From: Metellina segmentata
Taxonomy: Eukaryota > Arthropoda > Arachnida > Araneae > Tetragnathidae
Length of the DNA: 64,000 nucleotides
Assembly: GCA_947359465.1 (NCBI GenBank)
Contig: OX375873.1
Location: 39,466,437 to 39,530,436 of the forward strand
Reading direction: 5' to 3'
Below are positions 45,995-58,050 of this stretch, piece by piece. A model generated the notes under the pieces. It was not told where the DNA came from and did not search any database. It worked only from the letters and a program-made list of their open reading frames with translations. Positions within the stretch are counted from its first letter, which is position 1; every line of letters begins with the position of its first letter. Made by a program: the position numbers and the translations under genes.

Positions 45995-46515
45995 TGTGTG
46001 TGTGTGAGAGAGAGAGTGAGAGAGAGAGTGAGAGAGAGAAAGAGAGAGAGTGAGAGAGAGAGAGAGTGAGAGAGAGTGAGAGAGAAAGAGAGAGAGTGAT
46101 AGAGAGTGAGAGAGAGAAAGAGAGAGAGAGTGAGAGAGAGTGAGAGAGAGAAAGAGAGAGAGAGTGAGAGAGAGAAAGAGAGAGAGAGTGAGAGAGAGAA
46201 AGAGAGAGAAAGAGAGAGAGAGTGAGAGAGAGAAAGAGAGAGAGAGTGAGAGAGAGAGTGAGAGAGAGAAAGAGAGAGAGAAAGAGAGAGTGAGAGAGAG
46301 TGAGAGAGAAAGAGAGAGAGAGAAAGAGAGAGAGAGTGAGAGAGAAAGAAAGAGAGAAAGAGAGAGAGAAAGAGAGAGTGAGAGAGAAAGAGAGAGAGAG
46401 AAAGAGAGAGAAAGAGAGAGAGAGTGAGAGAGAAAGAAAGAGAGAAAGAGTGAGAGAGAAAGAGAGAGTGTGAAAGAGAGAAAGAGAGAGAGTGTGAAAG
46501 AGAGAGAGAAAGAGT

Positions 46516-46546
<31 letters not shown>

Positions 46547-46547
46547 G
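45995..46547. repeat. (GA)n-rich microsatellite, about 550 bp
   Basis: A long AGAGAG array is interspersed with AAAG and GTGAG variants. The long Ser/Leu-rich and Arg/Glu-rich open frames across it are products of the repeat and not genes. Confidence 0.98.
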
Positions 46548-46559
46548 AGAACACACAAA

Positions 46560-47247
46560 TAAACATTTAGGATACACTGCATTTGAATTCTTCAATGCCG
46601 TCTACCAATATAACAGTGTAGTGCTTAACAATTAATTATATAATCAGTATACTAGTAAATAATTCATACTTCGTTACATTTAGATTACGACATACCGAAT
46701 GTATATCAAAAGAAAAAGAACGAATAATAATTATGTAAGTTAAAAATTGCCATAATCGATTTTGAGTAAATATAAATAAGAAAAATATGGTGGCATTACG
46801 GTTGATAAAGATCCAGTTACACATTGAAAACATTGAAGCAACCCATTAACTTGTATATTTTTAAGATAATCTTAAGTTATCTAAGTTTTGTGGCCCAAAA
46901 ATATTACTTTTGTAAAACAGTTTATTATAACATTAATAGAAAATTTCTCAGCATAAAAAGTAGTTTCTCTGTCCTGGGAAATTTAAGATTCCAATTTCTT
47001 TTTAATATCTCATTCATCCAATAAGTATAAGAACTTATTAAAAAACTTTTGAAATAATAATTAATGTTTTTATTTTTCCTGTTATTTATTTTCTACTGAT
47101 GATTAAATCTAGAATAAATTCATTAAGCTAAGGCCAATTTTTATTGGAATGGTGGATTTGCGTGTTCTAAAGAACATGCCGGTTGGTTGTTGGAGTTCAT
47201 GGCTCAAGGTACAAAAATAGCATGGATAATTAGCCTTTAATGCATTA
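46560..47247. other. AT-rich stretch without gene
   Basis: No motif or element was recognised. Confidence 0.45.
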
Positions 47248-47264
47248 ACTTGTGTCTACATCAA

Positions 47265-47565
47265 GGTAGGTAGACAGTCAATTAACGTCGCACTGCAGCA
47301 ACTCAACGGGATATTGACGACTGTCCGGGATCATCCTCAAACGGAAAGGTTTTACAACAAGGTCTCGTAATTTTGAACAACGATCAGATGACGAGGTCAA
47401 CACCTGAGAAGGTACTTACACGCATCACCAACTTTAAGACATTTGGGACCAATACAGATTTAATGTACACCAGCAACCACGTACAAGACTCTTTTTTGTT
47501 GGATTGAGTATCTAATTAGTAGTACTCCTATTGCAAATCCGTTACCTTTCCAACCGGGCTATCAC
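47265..47565 (-). mobile_element. Full-length SINE family II, 17-bp target duplication
   Basis: On the minus strand a tRNA-like head (CCGGTTGGAAAGGTAACGG; decayed B box region) is followed by the body and the family II tail (GACAGTCGTCAATATCCCGT). ACTTGTGTCTACATCAA (47248-47264) and ACTTGTGTCTGCATCAA (47566-47582) flank it with one difference. It was inserted by target-primed reverse transcription using a LINE's enzyme. Confidence 0.92.
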
Positions 47566-47721
47566 ACTTGTGTCTGCATCAAACCAAGTGGGTTTCTTTG
47601 TTTTCTCAAAAATGGCTATAGTTGCACTTCTGTTTTTTACTTCCATACACACTACCCTATAACATTGGACCGAACAGCAAGATGTGATGATGTAAGTAAA
47701 ATAATACATACTTAATAGGAG

Positions 47722-48222
47722 GATGGTCCCCCACGTGCTGCAATTACACTAGCAACCCTTGTTGGTATACTTTCAACAATGTTTTGATACACAGCTATGG
47801 GTATTCATTCCTGCTACAAGAAGGTCGCCAGATCAGCTGTAGATTTTGGACGTGGTTCCGTGGTCCGTAAGCGTCGCTCTAACTCGTCCCACAAATGTTT
47901 TATGGGGCTTAGGTTGGGACTCTGAGCAGGCCAGGGAAGACGTTTTACATCCATATCTTGATACCACTGCTTGACAGAGGCTTTTACATGACATAGAGCG
48001 TACATGGAAGTAACATTCGTCCATTCCATAAAATTACTAGAGCGTAGGAAGAACCTGATTGTCCAAAATGTTGATGTAGTCTTCGGCGTTCAATTGACCA
48101 GGAACAATATGCAAAGGTCTCAGGCCATACCACGAAAAACACCCCCAAACAAGTAGTCGGATTTTATGCAAATCCGCTGGCGTTCGGTCCATTATTGTAG
48201 GGTAGTGCATGAGCACATTCAT
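47722..48222 (-). pseudogene. Tc1-like transposase, C-terminal half, catalytically dead
   Basis: The minus-strand frames read [38 protein letters not shown], two stops with a frame change near 48030, then KASVKQWYQDMDVKRLPW, PAQSPNLSPIKHLWDELERR and finally AVYQNIVESIPTRVASVIAA with RGG. This is the Tc1 catalytic core from the middle to the C-terminus. The catalytic Glu of P-I-E-H reads Lys, and the Q-D-N block with the second Asp is destroyed. The N-terminal DNA-binding domain and the inverted repeats are missing. Confidence 0.88.
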
Positions 48223-48597
48223 TAACTACATAAATTTTGAAAACGTGTGGTTTGCTTTTGACTATATATTTTGCTTTAATTTTATTATGTGGTATCAATA
48301 GCCCCACATATTGAAACAAGATTCCAGATGAAGTTTTCTTTCTGTGAAATCAATTAGACTTCAAGCGTACGTGTTTAATAAATATTGAAAAGTACGAGAG
48401 GCATTTTCTGTCAAGCTAAATGTAGGTGGCAGTAGTGTTTCTGCTGTATGTATGTATTCCGAATATGATGTAACTTGGAATGTTTTTTTTATCACGATTT
48501 TCAGCACTTTGCCCATAAAAATTCCACAGAATGATTGCCTATTTTTCTTTGATAGTTGATTGATCAATGCCAATCAGATTGAACGCCAAACGTCACT

Positions 48598-49373
48598 GTA
48601 AAGCTTCGGTTTCCTAAGAAAGCGTAGCCGTGATCTAGCGGCCGTGATGTATCGGTGGGTGACGTCACTAAAACGTTGTTTATACTAACACATGGTGTTG
48701 GTTTCCTAGAGAGCGGTGTTTGTGAGCGTAACGAAATTTATCGGAGCCGCCATTTCCATGACTGTCGTCATAGCGGTCTCAAACAGTTGGAGAACGTTTT
48801 TTCTCTTGTAGCGGCCACATTTCATTTCCTGCTCCAAGCGATTCGAGCCAAGAAGAGCAATATAAATAAACATTTTTGACTGCCATTGAATAATTCGTTT
48901 TTGTAAAATCGGGATCGTTAAACACGGAATAAAAATTTCAACGGATTCGAAATCTGTGGAAAATTTGACACCAAATCGATACCTTAAATGTGATTTTCTT
49001 TGAATAAATAATTAATTATTTAATACATAATTAAATAATCAAATGGTAAATAATTGAACAATAAAACTGTTTTTTATATCGATCTGGCGTAGAAATTTAC
49101 GCTGATTTGAAATCTGTTGACATTTTCACTCTACCTTCAACGATCCCGAAGTTAGGAACTTTGAACTAGAGAATAAAAAACCACTTTGTTTTGTTTCTCG
49201 AATAAAATAAACCACGACAGCCGTCTGTGTTGCCCATTCTCCAACGTATTCTACCCGCCTAAGTTGACACCTTGGATTCTTGTTTAGACGGCCGTCTAGT
49301 TATGCCCGCGGCATCATGACGTATCACGGCTGTTAGATAACGGCTCCACTTTCTTAGGAAACCAAAGCTTAAC
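48598..49373. mobile_element. Fold-back / long-TIR MITE, about 775 bp
   Basis: The left end AAGCTTCGGTTTCCTAAGAA is mirrored at the right by TTCTTAGGAAACCAAAGCTT, and similarity continues for about 55 bp. A second inverted pair lies inside: GGGATCGTTAAACACGG near 48910 and CAACGATCCCGAAG near 49140, together with GATTYGAAATCTGT blocks. A copy of the end motif (TTGGTTTCCTAGAGAGCG) also occurs at 48698. There is no coding frame. Flanking AACGTCACT and AACGGCAAT may be a decayed 9-bp duplication. Confidence 0.7.
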
Positions 49374-49379
49374 GGCAAT

Positions 49380-50680
49380 AAACTACATTTTAAGGCACCC
49401 CCCCCCCCGATATGTATCATGCGATAGTACTTGGATAATGGAAGTAAAATCTTCACACTTCATCTATTTTGCCTATTTGCGCTGAAAAGGAAGCAACTAT
49501 ATAATTATTAGAATATTTACTAGAAATGGCCAACCTTTCGACTGAACAGGGAAGTCTAGACGATTTAACATCCTAGGGCAGACCATTCTATGAAGAAATA
49601 GCTTTCAAAATTACAGTGTGGATGAGCAGAGTCTGGAAGACTTCTCCGAATTATGACCGGCACTCTTACAGTTGCTCAGTGCCTTTCTGAGTAAAGTGAG
49701 CAGTGGAAAAGACTCCATACTTCACAGTGGGTACTTGAAACAAGTGAAGATTGAATTGGGTTGCTAGCATTTTCCTCTGTGCGCTAAATCTAATTCAGCT
49801 CAGGCTTCGTTCTATCTCCTGTCTTGGATGTCCACATTGCAGCTTATTTACATTCTGAGCTGGTTTTTAAGAGTCTCAACTATCAAGGGCTAATGAAAGT
49901 TTAATTCATTTATGCCAAGTAACAAAAAGAACAGAATATTTCTAAATTCTAGAGAATGACGGGATTTTATTTTGTGCTTCGAAGTTTCAAAATCGAAGGT
50001 ACAGTTCGAATTCCCCCACACAATCCCAAATAACGTTATCGTCTACAAAAAAACTACAATTTGAGAATCGTAGCTATAGGATTGTAGAAAACTAAGTCGT
50101 ATTTATTTACAATCTAACTAAAAATCAAACCTAGACTGCGTGTAACAGTTTGCTTCTAATCGCAAGAAACTCTCGACGCAGGATGAAACATATGCGTATT
50201 CGGAAACCCATCAATCTAAATATTCCACATCATGCTAAATATTTCAGCCTTGGATTTATTTATCATTGAATTTCGATACATAAAGAGTTCATGAGGTTAA
50301 AAAGTGAAGGAAGCTTTTTAAGAAATTTTATTTCACGGTAAAATAAGAAAAATAGAGAGATTTGTTGCTCTTTCTGAAGCAACTGCTGAAAGGCTTTCTA
50401 ATTTTGAAAATGAAAAACTTGTAGCATATAAAAAAGGGTCATTACTGATACAGTAAAGCACTTTACGAAGGATTCAATTGCAGAACACTCTCTTTTTGGG
50501 GAGAGCGTGAAGTTTTTAGGGAATGAGTGAAAAATACTGGATAAAAGCACGTTTGCTTTATATATAAGCTATCTGTGCTATATTTAAATACGTGCTATGT
50601 ATTAATCAATTTATATATTTCACTAACGAACGTGGAAGAGAAATTGGTGGTATTTGTTAAGTGACGAATGGTAACAAAGC
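49380..50680. other. Unassigned stretch
   Basis: About 1.3 kb with a C run at 49397-49407 and no recognised motif or element end. Confidence 0.45.
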
Positions 50681-50683
50681 AAT

Positions 50684-50810
50684 ATCTATATAAATAAAAA
50701 TGGAGTGTTTGTACACTGAATATTTTCGACTCATTTATCCGTTTTGCACCCTTGTAGTGCAGAATCGACGTCTTCACGTATGGTGTCTGTCTATCTGTGT
50801 GTGTGTTCAT
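50684..50810 (+). mobile_element. Possible Helitron 5' end, split by the next element
   Basis: TCTATATAAATAAAAATGG followed by a GTTTGT-rich region is a common arthropod Helitron start. The sequence resumes after the transposon at 53622. No matching 3' end was located. Confidence 0.25.
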
Positions 50811-53613
50811 TAGGGTGGTCACAAAAAATCAATTTTCGAATTTCTACCGTGGCACCCCCCTAAAAGTTGCCAATAGGCTAGAAAATGTGATTGCCAAAGT
50901 TTGAGCTCAATCTGATAATATTAACCCGTGCCTAATTGAGGTTAAAGTTAAGAAAAACTATGATTTTTAGCAAAAAATCATAGTTTTTAGTCCTTAAAAT
51001 CGAAACTATTCGTCCTAGAAACCTTGTTCTTATCTTATTTCATAGGAAATTTTATTGGCTTGAAGTTTGATTGTATCCACTTTTTTTGCTAAAACTGATC
51101 GAATGGTATTTAGCATTTTTCAGGTAAGGTCGTTGTGGATATTCTTAAAAGTGAATTTTCATGCAAAGCCCTACAATATTCAATTACATCTGCTTTCCAG
51201 ATTTTGCTTTTTGTATTTTTCATTTTGAACATTAAAAAGGCTTTTGTTAGAGGTATTTACAAAAGTAAATTCAAACATTCAAATTTAAAATGAAGGAATT
51301 AGGGGTAAAGAAGAGTAAGAGAGTAGTAAAAATGAAAACAAATAGTGTTCATATGTATTTTATTAATTATATTGTAGAATTATACATCATTACATTATTA
51401 TTATTATTTAAATATACAAATTAGGTGGTAATTACAAATTAATGTGGTAATGTCTTAGATATTGTAGCTCTTGAAGAGTCTTGAAAAATGTGGCTACATT
51501 CAGATACTTGTAAAAGTACTTCAGATACAACTTGTGAGTGGTATTTAGCATTTTTCAGGCATTCGGTCATGGCCCCAAGAATTTAATTCTAGGTAGAAGT
51601 GTCCTACGACTCAGCAGACAGCAATTCCGACAACAAACAACTGATCTCATCAAAAATAGATTTAGAAATTCCGATTTAAAGTGAGCTGTTGTGAACTGGT
51701 ATGGGAAATTGCTTCCAGACTTGTTGAATAAAGAAAATGTGGAGCGAATTGATTTACGAATTTGATTACTTGTGGCGATGAAGAACAGTTGATAGGCGTT
51801 CCAATCCTTGAAAATAGTACGGGGATAATTCAGGCAAAAGCTGTATTATCAGCAGTTGGATAAATCCAGGTAGTAAATACTGGTCGCCTTAGGGGAACCT
51901 GCGTTTTGCTAGACCAGTTATTTGAGAAAAACCTTCTGAATTTAGTATGTCGCTACCATGTTTTAGGAGTTGCTTTAAAAGCAAAATGGGCGCATCCACT
52001 GGTCCTCAACCAAATATTTTTCGAAAATTTCAGACTGTGTGGTCTAAGCTAGACAAGAAGAAATACAAAACAGGTATAGAAAATGAAAATATTAGAAATA
52101 AAATAAGTAATGCAGACCAAATTTTAAGTTTTCTTTTTGAACAATTAAAAAACCGACAGCCCAGGGATAATTATAACGAATTCATCCACCTTTGCTTAAT
52201 TCATTTAGGGCGTCTTCCTGAAAGAGTACCTGGTGCTATTCATCACGCCAGATGGATGACAAAGGCCACTTATTCTCTAAAAATGTATATTTTCAGGGAT
52301 CAATTTTCGTTAACTGATTTAGAGAGAAATGGTATTGAAGATATTTGTTTATTTACAATCAATATTTATGTAAAAGCATGTTTCAATGCCCACAAACCTA
52401 CTTTGGCCCTCAACCTAGACCTACATTTATTAAAATCTCTAGTTCAACACAGGAAAATTCATAAAGAGGTTGCAGACAAGGCCCTGTCTAAAATAATAAA
52501 CCATCTGTGGTATCGCAACTCGGAGCAAGTTGCGTTTTCATTTTTCGATGATACTTTGGGAAAAAAATGTCAAAACAAGCATGGTTGAAAAATTAAGGTC
52601 CAAAATAGAAAACGATGAAGATGACTGTGATGATAGGGTTGTAAAACCAAAACTCAATCTCCAACAAGCTATTCATTTATTGGACAAAGAAGTTGATTAT
52701 TTTGTTTCTCCTCGAACTAAAAATATTTTTAAGAGATTTGAAATCCATACAGATTTTTTAAATACTGATCCCGATGTATGGTATGGAAATCACCATTATT
52801 TAAAAGTTAAAAAAATAGAGAACGGTTTAAGGGTTGTTAAAGACTTTACTGAGAGAGGAGTAAAATTAAAGACTTTCCTCTTTGACGAAAGACAAAGAAC
52901 AATGGCAGTTCCTTTAGGCAAATTTTTTCCGGTCTCTTCAAAAGATACAATATCTAAGACATTACCACCTTAATTTGCAATTACCACTTCATTTGTATAT
53001 TTAAATAATTATAATATAATAATGTATAATTCAACTATATAATTAATAAAATACATTAGAACACTATTTGTTGTCATTTTTACTCCTTGCTTCCTCTTCT
53101 CTACCCCTAATTCCTTCATTTTGAATTTGAGTGTTGATGAATTTACTTCTGAAAATACTTCTAACAAAAGCCTTTTTAGTGTACAAAATGAAAAATGCAA
53201 AATCTGGAAAGCAGATATAATTGAATATTGTAATGTTTTTAGGGCTTTGCATGAAAATTCACTTCTGAGAATATCCACTACGACCTTACCTGAAAAATGC
53301 TAAATACCATTCGATCAGTTTTAGCAAAAAAAGTGGATACGATCAAATTTTAAGTCAATAAAATTTCCTCTGAAATTCGATAAGAACTAGGTTTCTAGGA
53401 CGAATAGTTTCGATTTTAAGGACTAAAAACTACGATTTTTTGCTAAAAATCGCTGTTTTTCTTAACTTGAACCTCAATGAGGCACGGGTTAATATTATCA
53501 GATTGAGCTCAAACTTTGGCAATCACAGTTTCTAGCCTATTCGCAACTTTTAGAGGGTGCCTTGGAAGAATGGTCGAAAAAAAATATTCCCCATATACCT
53601 TTTGACCACCCTA
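50811..53613 (+). mobile_element. TIR transposon, 2803 bp, long inverted repeats, 8-bp duplication
   Basis: The ends read TAGGGTGGTCA and TGACCACCCTA, and the 8-bp repeat GTGTTCAT abuts both (50803-50810 and 53614-53621). Inverted similarity extends inward for about 600 bp on each side (50811 to about 51400, and about 53000 to 53613). It includes blocks such as TTAACCCGTGCCTAATTGAG, GATCGAATGGTATTTAGC and TTCATGCAAAGCCCTA. Within each arm is a smaller inverted pair (GATTTTTAGCAAAAAATC). Between the arms lies one frameshifted gene on the plus strand. TAGNG ends with 8-bp duplications resemble hAT, but such long arms are unusual for hAT. Confidence 0.92.
51560..52973 (+). pseudogene. Transposase-like gene of a recurrent, poorly named family
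   Basis: Across several frames the product reads: VVNWYGKLLPDLLNKENVER, CGDEEQLIGVPILENSTG, NTGRLRGTCVLLDQLFEKN, LLNLVCRYHVLGVALK, GASTGPQPNIFRKFQTVWSK, PGAIHHARWMTKATYSLKMY, IFRDQFSLTDLERNGIEDIC, ALSKIINHLWYRNSEQVAFS, VDYFVSPRTKNIFKRFEIHT and VVKDFTERGVKLKTF. The order and wording match a family I have seen as uncharacterised proteins in aphids, hydrozoans and arachnids (V-V-H-W-D-G-K...D-T-T-x-S-N-T-G...C-R-H-H...A-M-H-H-A-R-W-M). The pattern suggests an RNase-H-fold (DDE) transposase; that is inference. The presumed Asp of H-W-D-G-K is Tyr here and the Asp-Thr-Thr block is damaged. There are shifts near 51750, 51975 and 52570. The gene sits exactly between the inverted repeats, which supports a transposase role. 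Confidence 0.8.
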
Positions 53614-53639
53614 GTGTTCATACTAAGTCAAAACGACAG

Positions 53640-55215
<1,576 letters not shown>

Positions 55216-55599
55216 GAGGTAGAGGTTCAGAAGACGATTGTGGTAACTTTGATAGGGGAATTTCTTGCTTTGTACCTTATTGGAAATAAAAATTATAATT
55301 GGAAAAAATACACGCGAAATGCTGAGGATTAAATATGCATATCTCTGTTTATGTTCACTGTAAATTGATTAACAAAGATATAAAGCATAAGTACCTAACG
55401 ATACATCAACAGGTCATCAATAGGTACAAAGTGTTCAGAGAGAACTCTTTAACTTTGAAAGGACATAGCTACGAAACCGTGATAGATAGAAATAAGAAAC
55501 AAGTGGTACATTTAATGGACAGGTCTGAATTTGAAATAGACGGGTTAAAAAATTAGTTACAAATTTGGCTAATAGATAGCGCTACAGTCGGAAAAGCAT

Positions 55600-56319
55600 G
55601 AAATACAGCTGAGAAGTATCTATTTTTCAAAATTGTCTTTTCCAATGAACAAAAGTGGCAGGGAATTTTGTAGTAACTTCTTGAAGATGGAAATTCGAGT
55701 CATGTGTTCATTGGAACGATGAGGATGCACCAGACACTTCGTGGTTTATGCAATATGGTGCCTGACCAAATCGTACTTCTGCAGTGTTCCCCTTCCTTGA
55801 CGAATACTTCAGTGACAATTATTGGTCTAAATTATTCCAAAGATCCCGGCAACGGAATAGATTGGCCTCCATACTCCCCGGTTCTCAATCCATGCGCTTT
55901 TTTTTTGGGGGGGGGGCTATTTGAAAGACATTGTTTACAGTAAGAATCCTTAAACGATAGAATAACTTGAACAGTTCATCTGTGAGGCATGTGTACCCAT
56001 TTCAGTGCACACATTACAGCAGGTGGCTTCAAGCTTCTCCTTTCGCTAGCGTCAAGTGATTGCTGTTCAAGGTGGCCCTTTCAAATCCATGTAATGTTAT
56101 TTGTCGCCTGTTTACGAATGGGTATTCACACACGATTTAAATGGGAAAAGAATTAAGATTGCAGCGCCATCTATTAACAAAAGCTGTAACTTATTTTGTA
56201 AACTGATCTATTTCAAATTCGCCTGCTCGTGAAACGTACCACTTGTTTCATATTTCTACCTACATTGTTTCGTAGTTATTTCATTTCAAAGTTAGAATCC
56301 TGTCTGAAACCTCCTGTAT
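55600..56319 (+). pseudogene. Mariner-like transposase C-terminal half and 3' end
   Basis: The plus-strand frames read VFSNEQKW, then ITIIGLNYSKDPGNGIDWPP-like sequence (observed TIIGLNYSKDPGNGIDWPP), YSPVLNPCAFFLGGG, then after a shift QFICEACVPISVHTLQQVAS and AVQGGPFQIHVM. This is the end of a mariner-like transposase (W-P-P-Y-S-P-D-L-N-P-x-D-F-F-L-W-G). The Asp of D-F-F-L-W reads Ala here. The first Asp of S-P-D is Val. A TCTGAAACCTCCTGTATA terminus near 56300-56319 resembles a mariner inverted end. The N-terminal half was not found. It is inactive. Confidence 0.75.
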
Positions 56320-56587
56320 AAAGAATTAAGAAAAAGTTAAGATGCTAGGCGTGTGTGTGCTATCTGGTGATTGTATCTCGTCATTAGCAAAACTGACCAG
56401 ATTTTGGCGGATAAGATGTCTTGTCATCAGAAAAAACTGACCAGACCCTGATCTTGTCATCATCAAAACCTCTTGATAACGAGATATCTCGTCATTTGCG
56501 AAATTGGCTCTTATAATAATACCCTCAATAAGGTTAATAAACTTTTCAACCGAACATACACGGACTATTATTGTAGCCTTTAGAGGG

Positions 56588-56894
56588 TAGGTAATTAAAT
56601 AGCTTCGTAGTGGAGCAGAACAACGGACTATTGACGACTGTCCGGGTTCAATCCCCAAGGGAAAAATTAGAGGACAATACCACGTAACTTTTAACTGCTG
56701 TCAGATGACGAGACAACACCTGTGTTGGAACTCCACTCTCCAAGCTTCCACACCTACTCCAGCGTGAAGATATTTGAGGGAACGGCAGATTTAACATACA
56801 CCAGCCCCCTTTGTACAAGACGGTGTTTGTTGGATTCGAACTCGGAACTCTCCGGTTACTAATCCGTTACTCTTCCCACCGGGTCACCGCGGCC
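56588..56894 (-). mobile_element. tRNA-derived SINE, family II
   Basis: On the minus strand it begins GGCCGCGGTGACCCGGTGGG, with a B box AGTTCGAATCC, continues with the shared body (GTGGAAGCTTGGAGAGTGG) and ends with the family II tail (GACAGTCGTCAATAGTCCGT, TTAATTACC). TAGCCTTTAGA and CAGTCTTTAGA flank it as a probable target duplication. The head differs from family I at 7611 and 60416 while the body is shared. Confidence 0.88.
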
Positions 56895-56899
56895 TCAGT

Positions 56900-58050
56900 C
56901 TTTAGAAGGACCTTTAATAACTCTAAAGAAGCTGTAACTAGTTATAAGATAAAATAATGTTTAATTCTCTTACGAAATGGACTATCAACTTGCAATGTAA
57001 ATGACAACGACAGACTTTCGAAACTTCTTGCATCTTTGCCGATTGAAAGAAAACTTGGAGGATGGAACTAATTTACCCACCTTATTAGGTCTCTGTAGAG
57101 CCATAACTAGAGAAAAATAGCTGCCCAATTTAATGAAAGTAGAAATCTGGGTACATAACGATCTCTATGTTATCCCCAGTAGTCGGAAGAACAATTCTGT
57201 TCCAGTTGTTCATTCCACATGACGGGGAACTGTTCCCAACAGTATGAATAGTTTCTTCTTAAATGTACAAATCTTTTGTCTTCCTACGCGAACAAGGCTC
57301 ATTATCTCTTACAGAACCTTTTAAAATGTTGGGCTGGAGAAATATGGTAGAGGATAAAGAAGGTTATAGAAAGTTTGTAGCGTGCGCGTTTGAAGATTGG
57401 ACGGACTTTGTTCATTTAAACGCTCCTTAGTATTTGGATTGAACTGAAAAAAGTGAACATAACAAGCACTTGTTGGGATTTAGAAGTTTGAAGTAAATCA
57501 GTAAAAAAATACGGAAAATCGAAAAATCTGGTTCATTGATCTTAAGATGTGAGTGATTTCAATTGCCACAGGACTGTCTTTGAATTAAGAATTTTTAATT
57601 AAGCGTAAGTGAATTTTGTTGAAAAGTTTGAAGTTTTAAAAATACACTCGCATCCACAAATTAAGGAAAACGAGACGAATCCTGCGCGAAGTACCTCAAA
57701 CGACGAATGACTATCTCACGAGCTTTCTGGAATAGAATAAGAATACCCTCGTGCCTAGTGTGAGTTAGAGAAATAAAAAAAGAAAGCTTAGTAAAAACTA
57801 AAATTTATAGAAACATAACTACGTACTTAATTATAATGTTCAATTGAATTATTGTTTCGTTTTAGGAAGTTTCTCACACTATAGAACTCTTCTCACCTTT
57901 TGAAAATTATTTTGATTGAATTAACGGCTGAAACAAAGAGATTATTTTGAAGTGAACTCGTAACGTATGATTTTATACACTCGATTCTCAATGTGGTGCA
58001 TACATCTCCAGAGGTAATTTGAAGAAAAATGAGGCAATAAGAATATTGTT
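56900..58050. other. Unassigned stretch
   Basis: No motif, tandem array or element end was recognised. Confidence 0.45.

Noticed and set aside
45916..46595. Long open frames of about 200 codons across the GA array, on both strands
   Set aside because: They are Ser/Leu or Arg/Glu runs produced by the microsatellite in several frames at once, so they are not genes.
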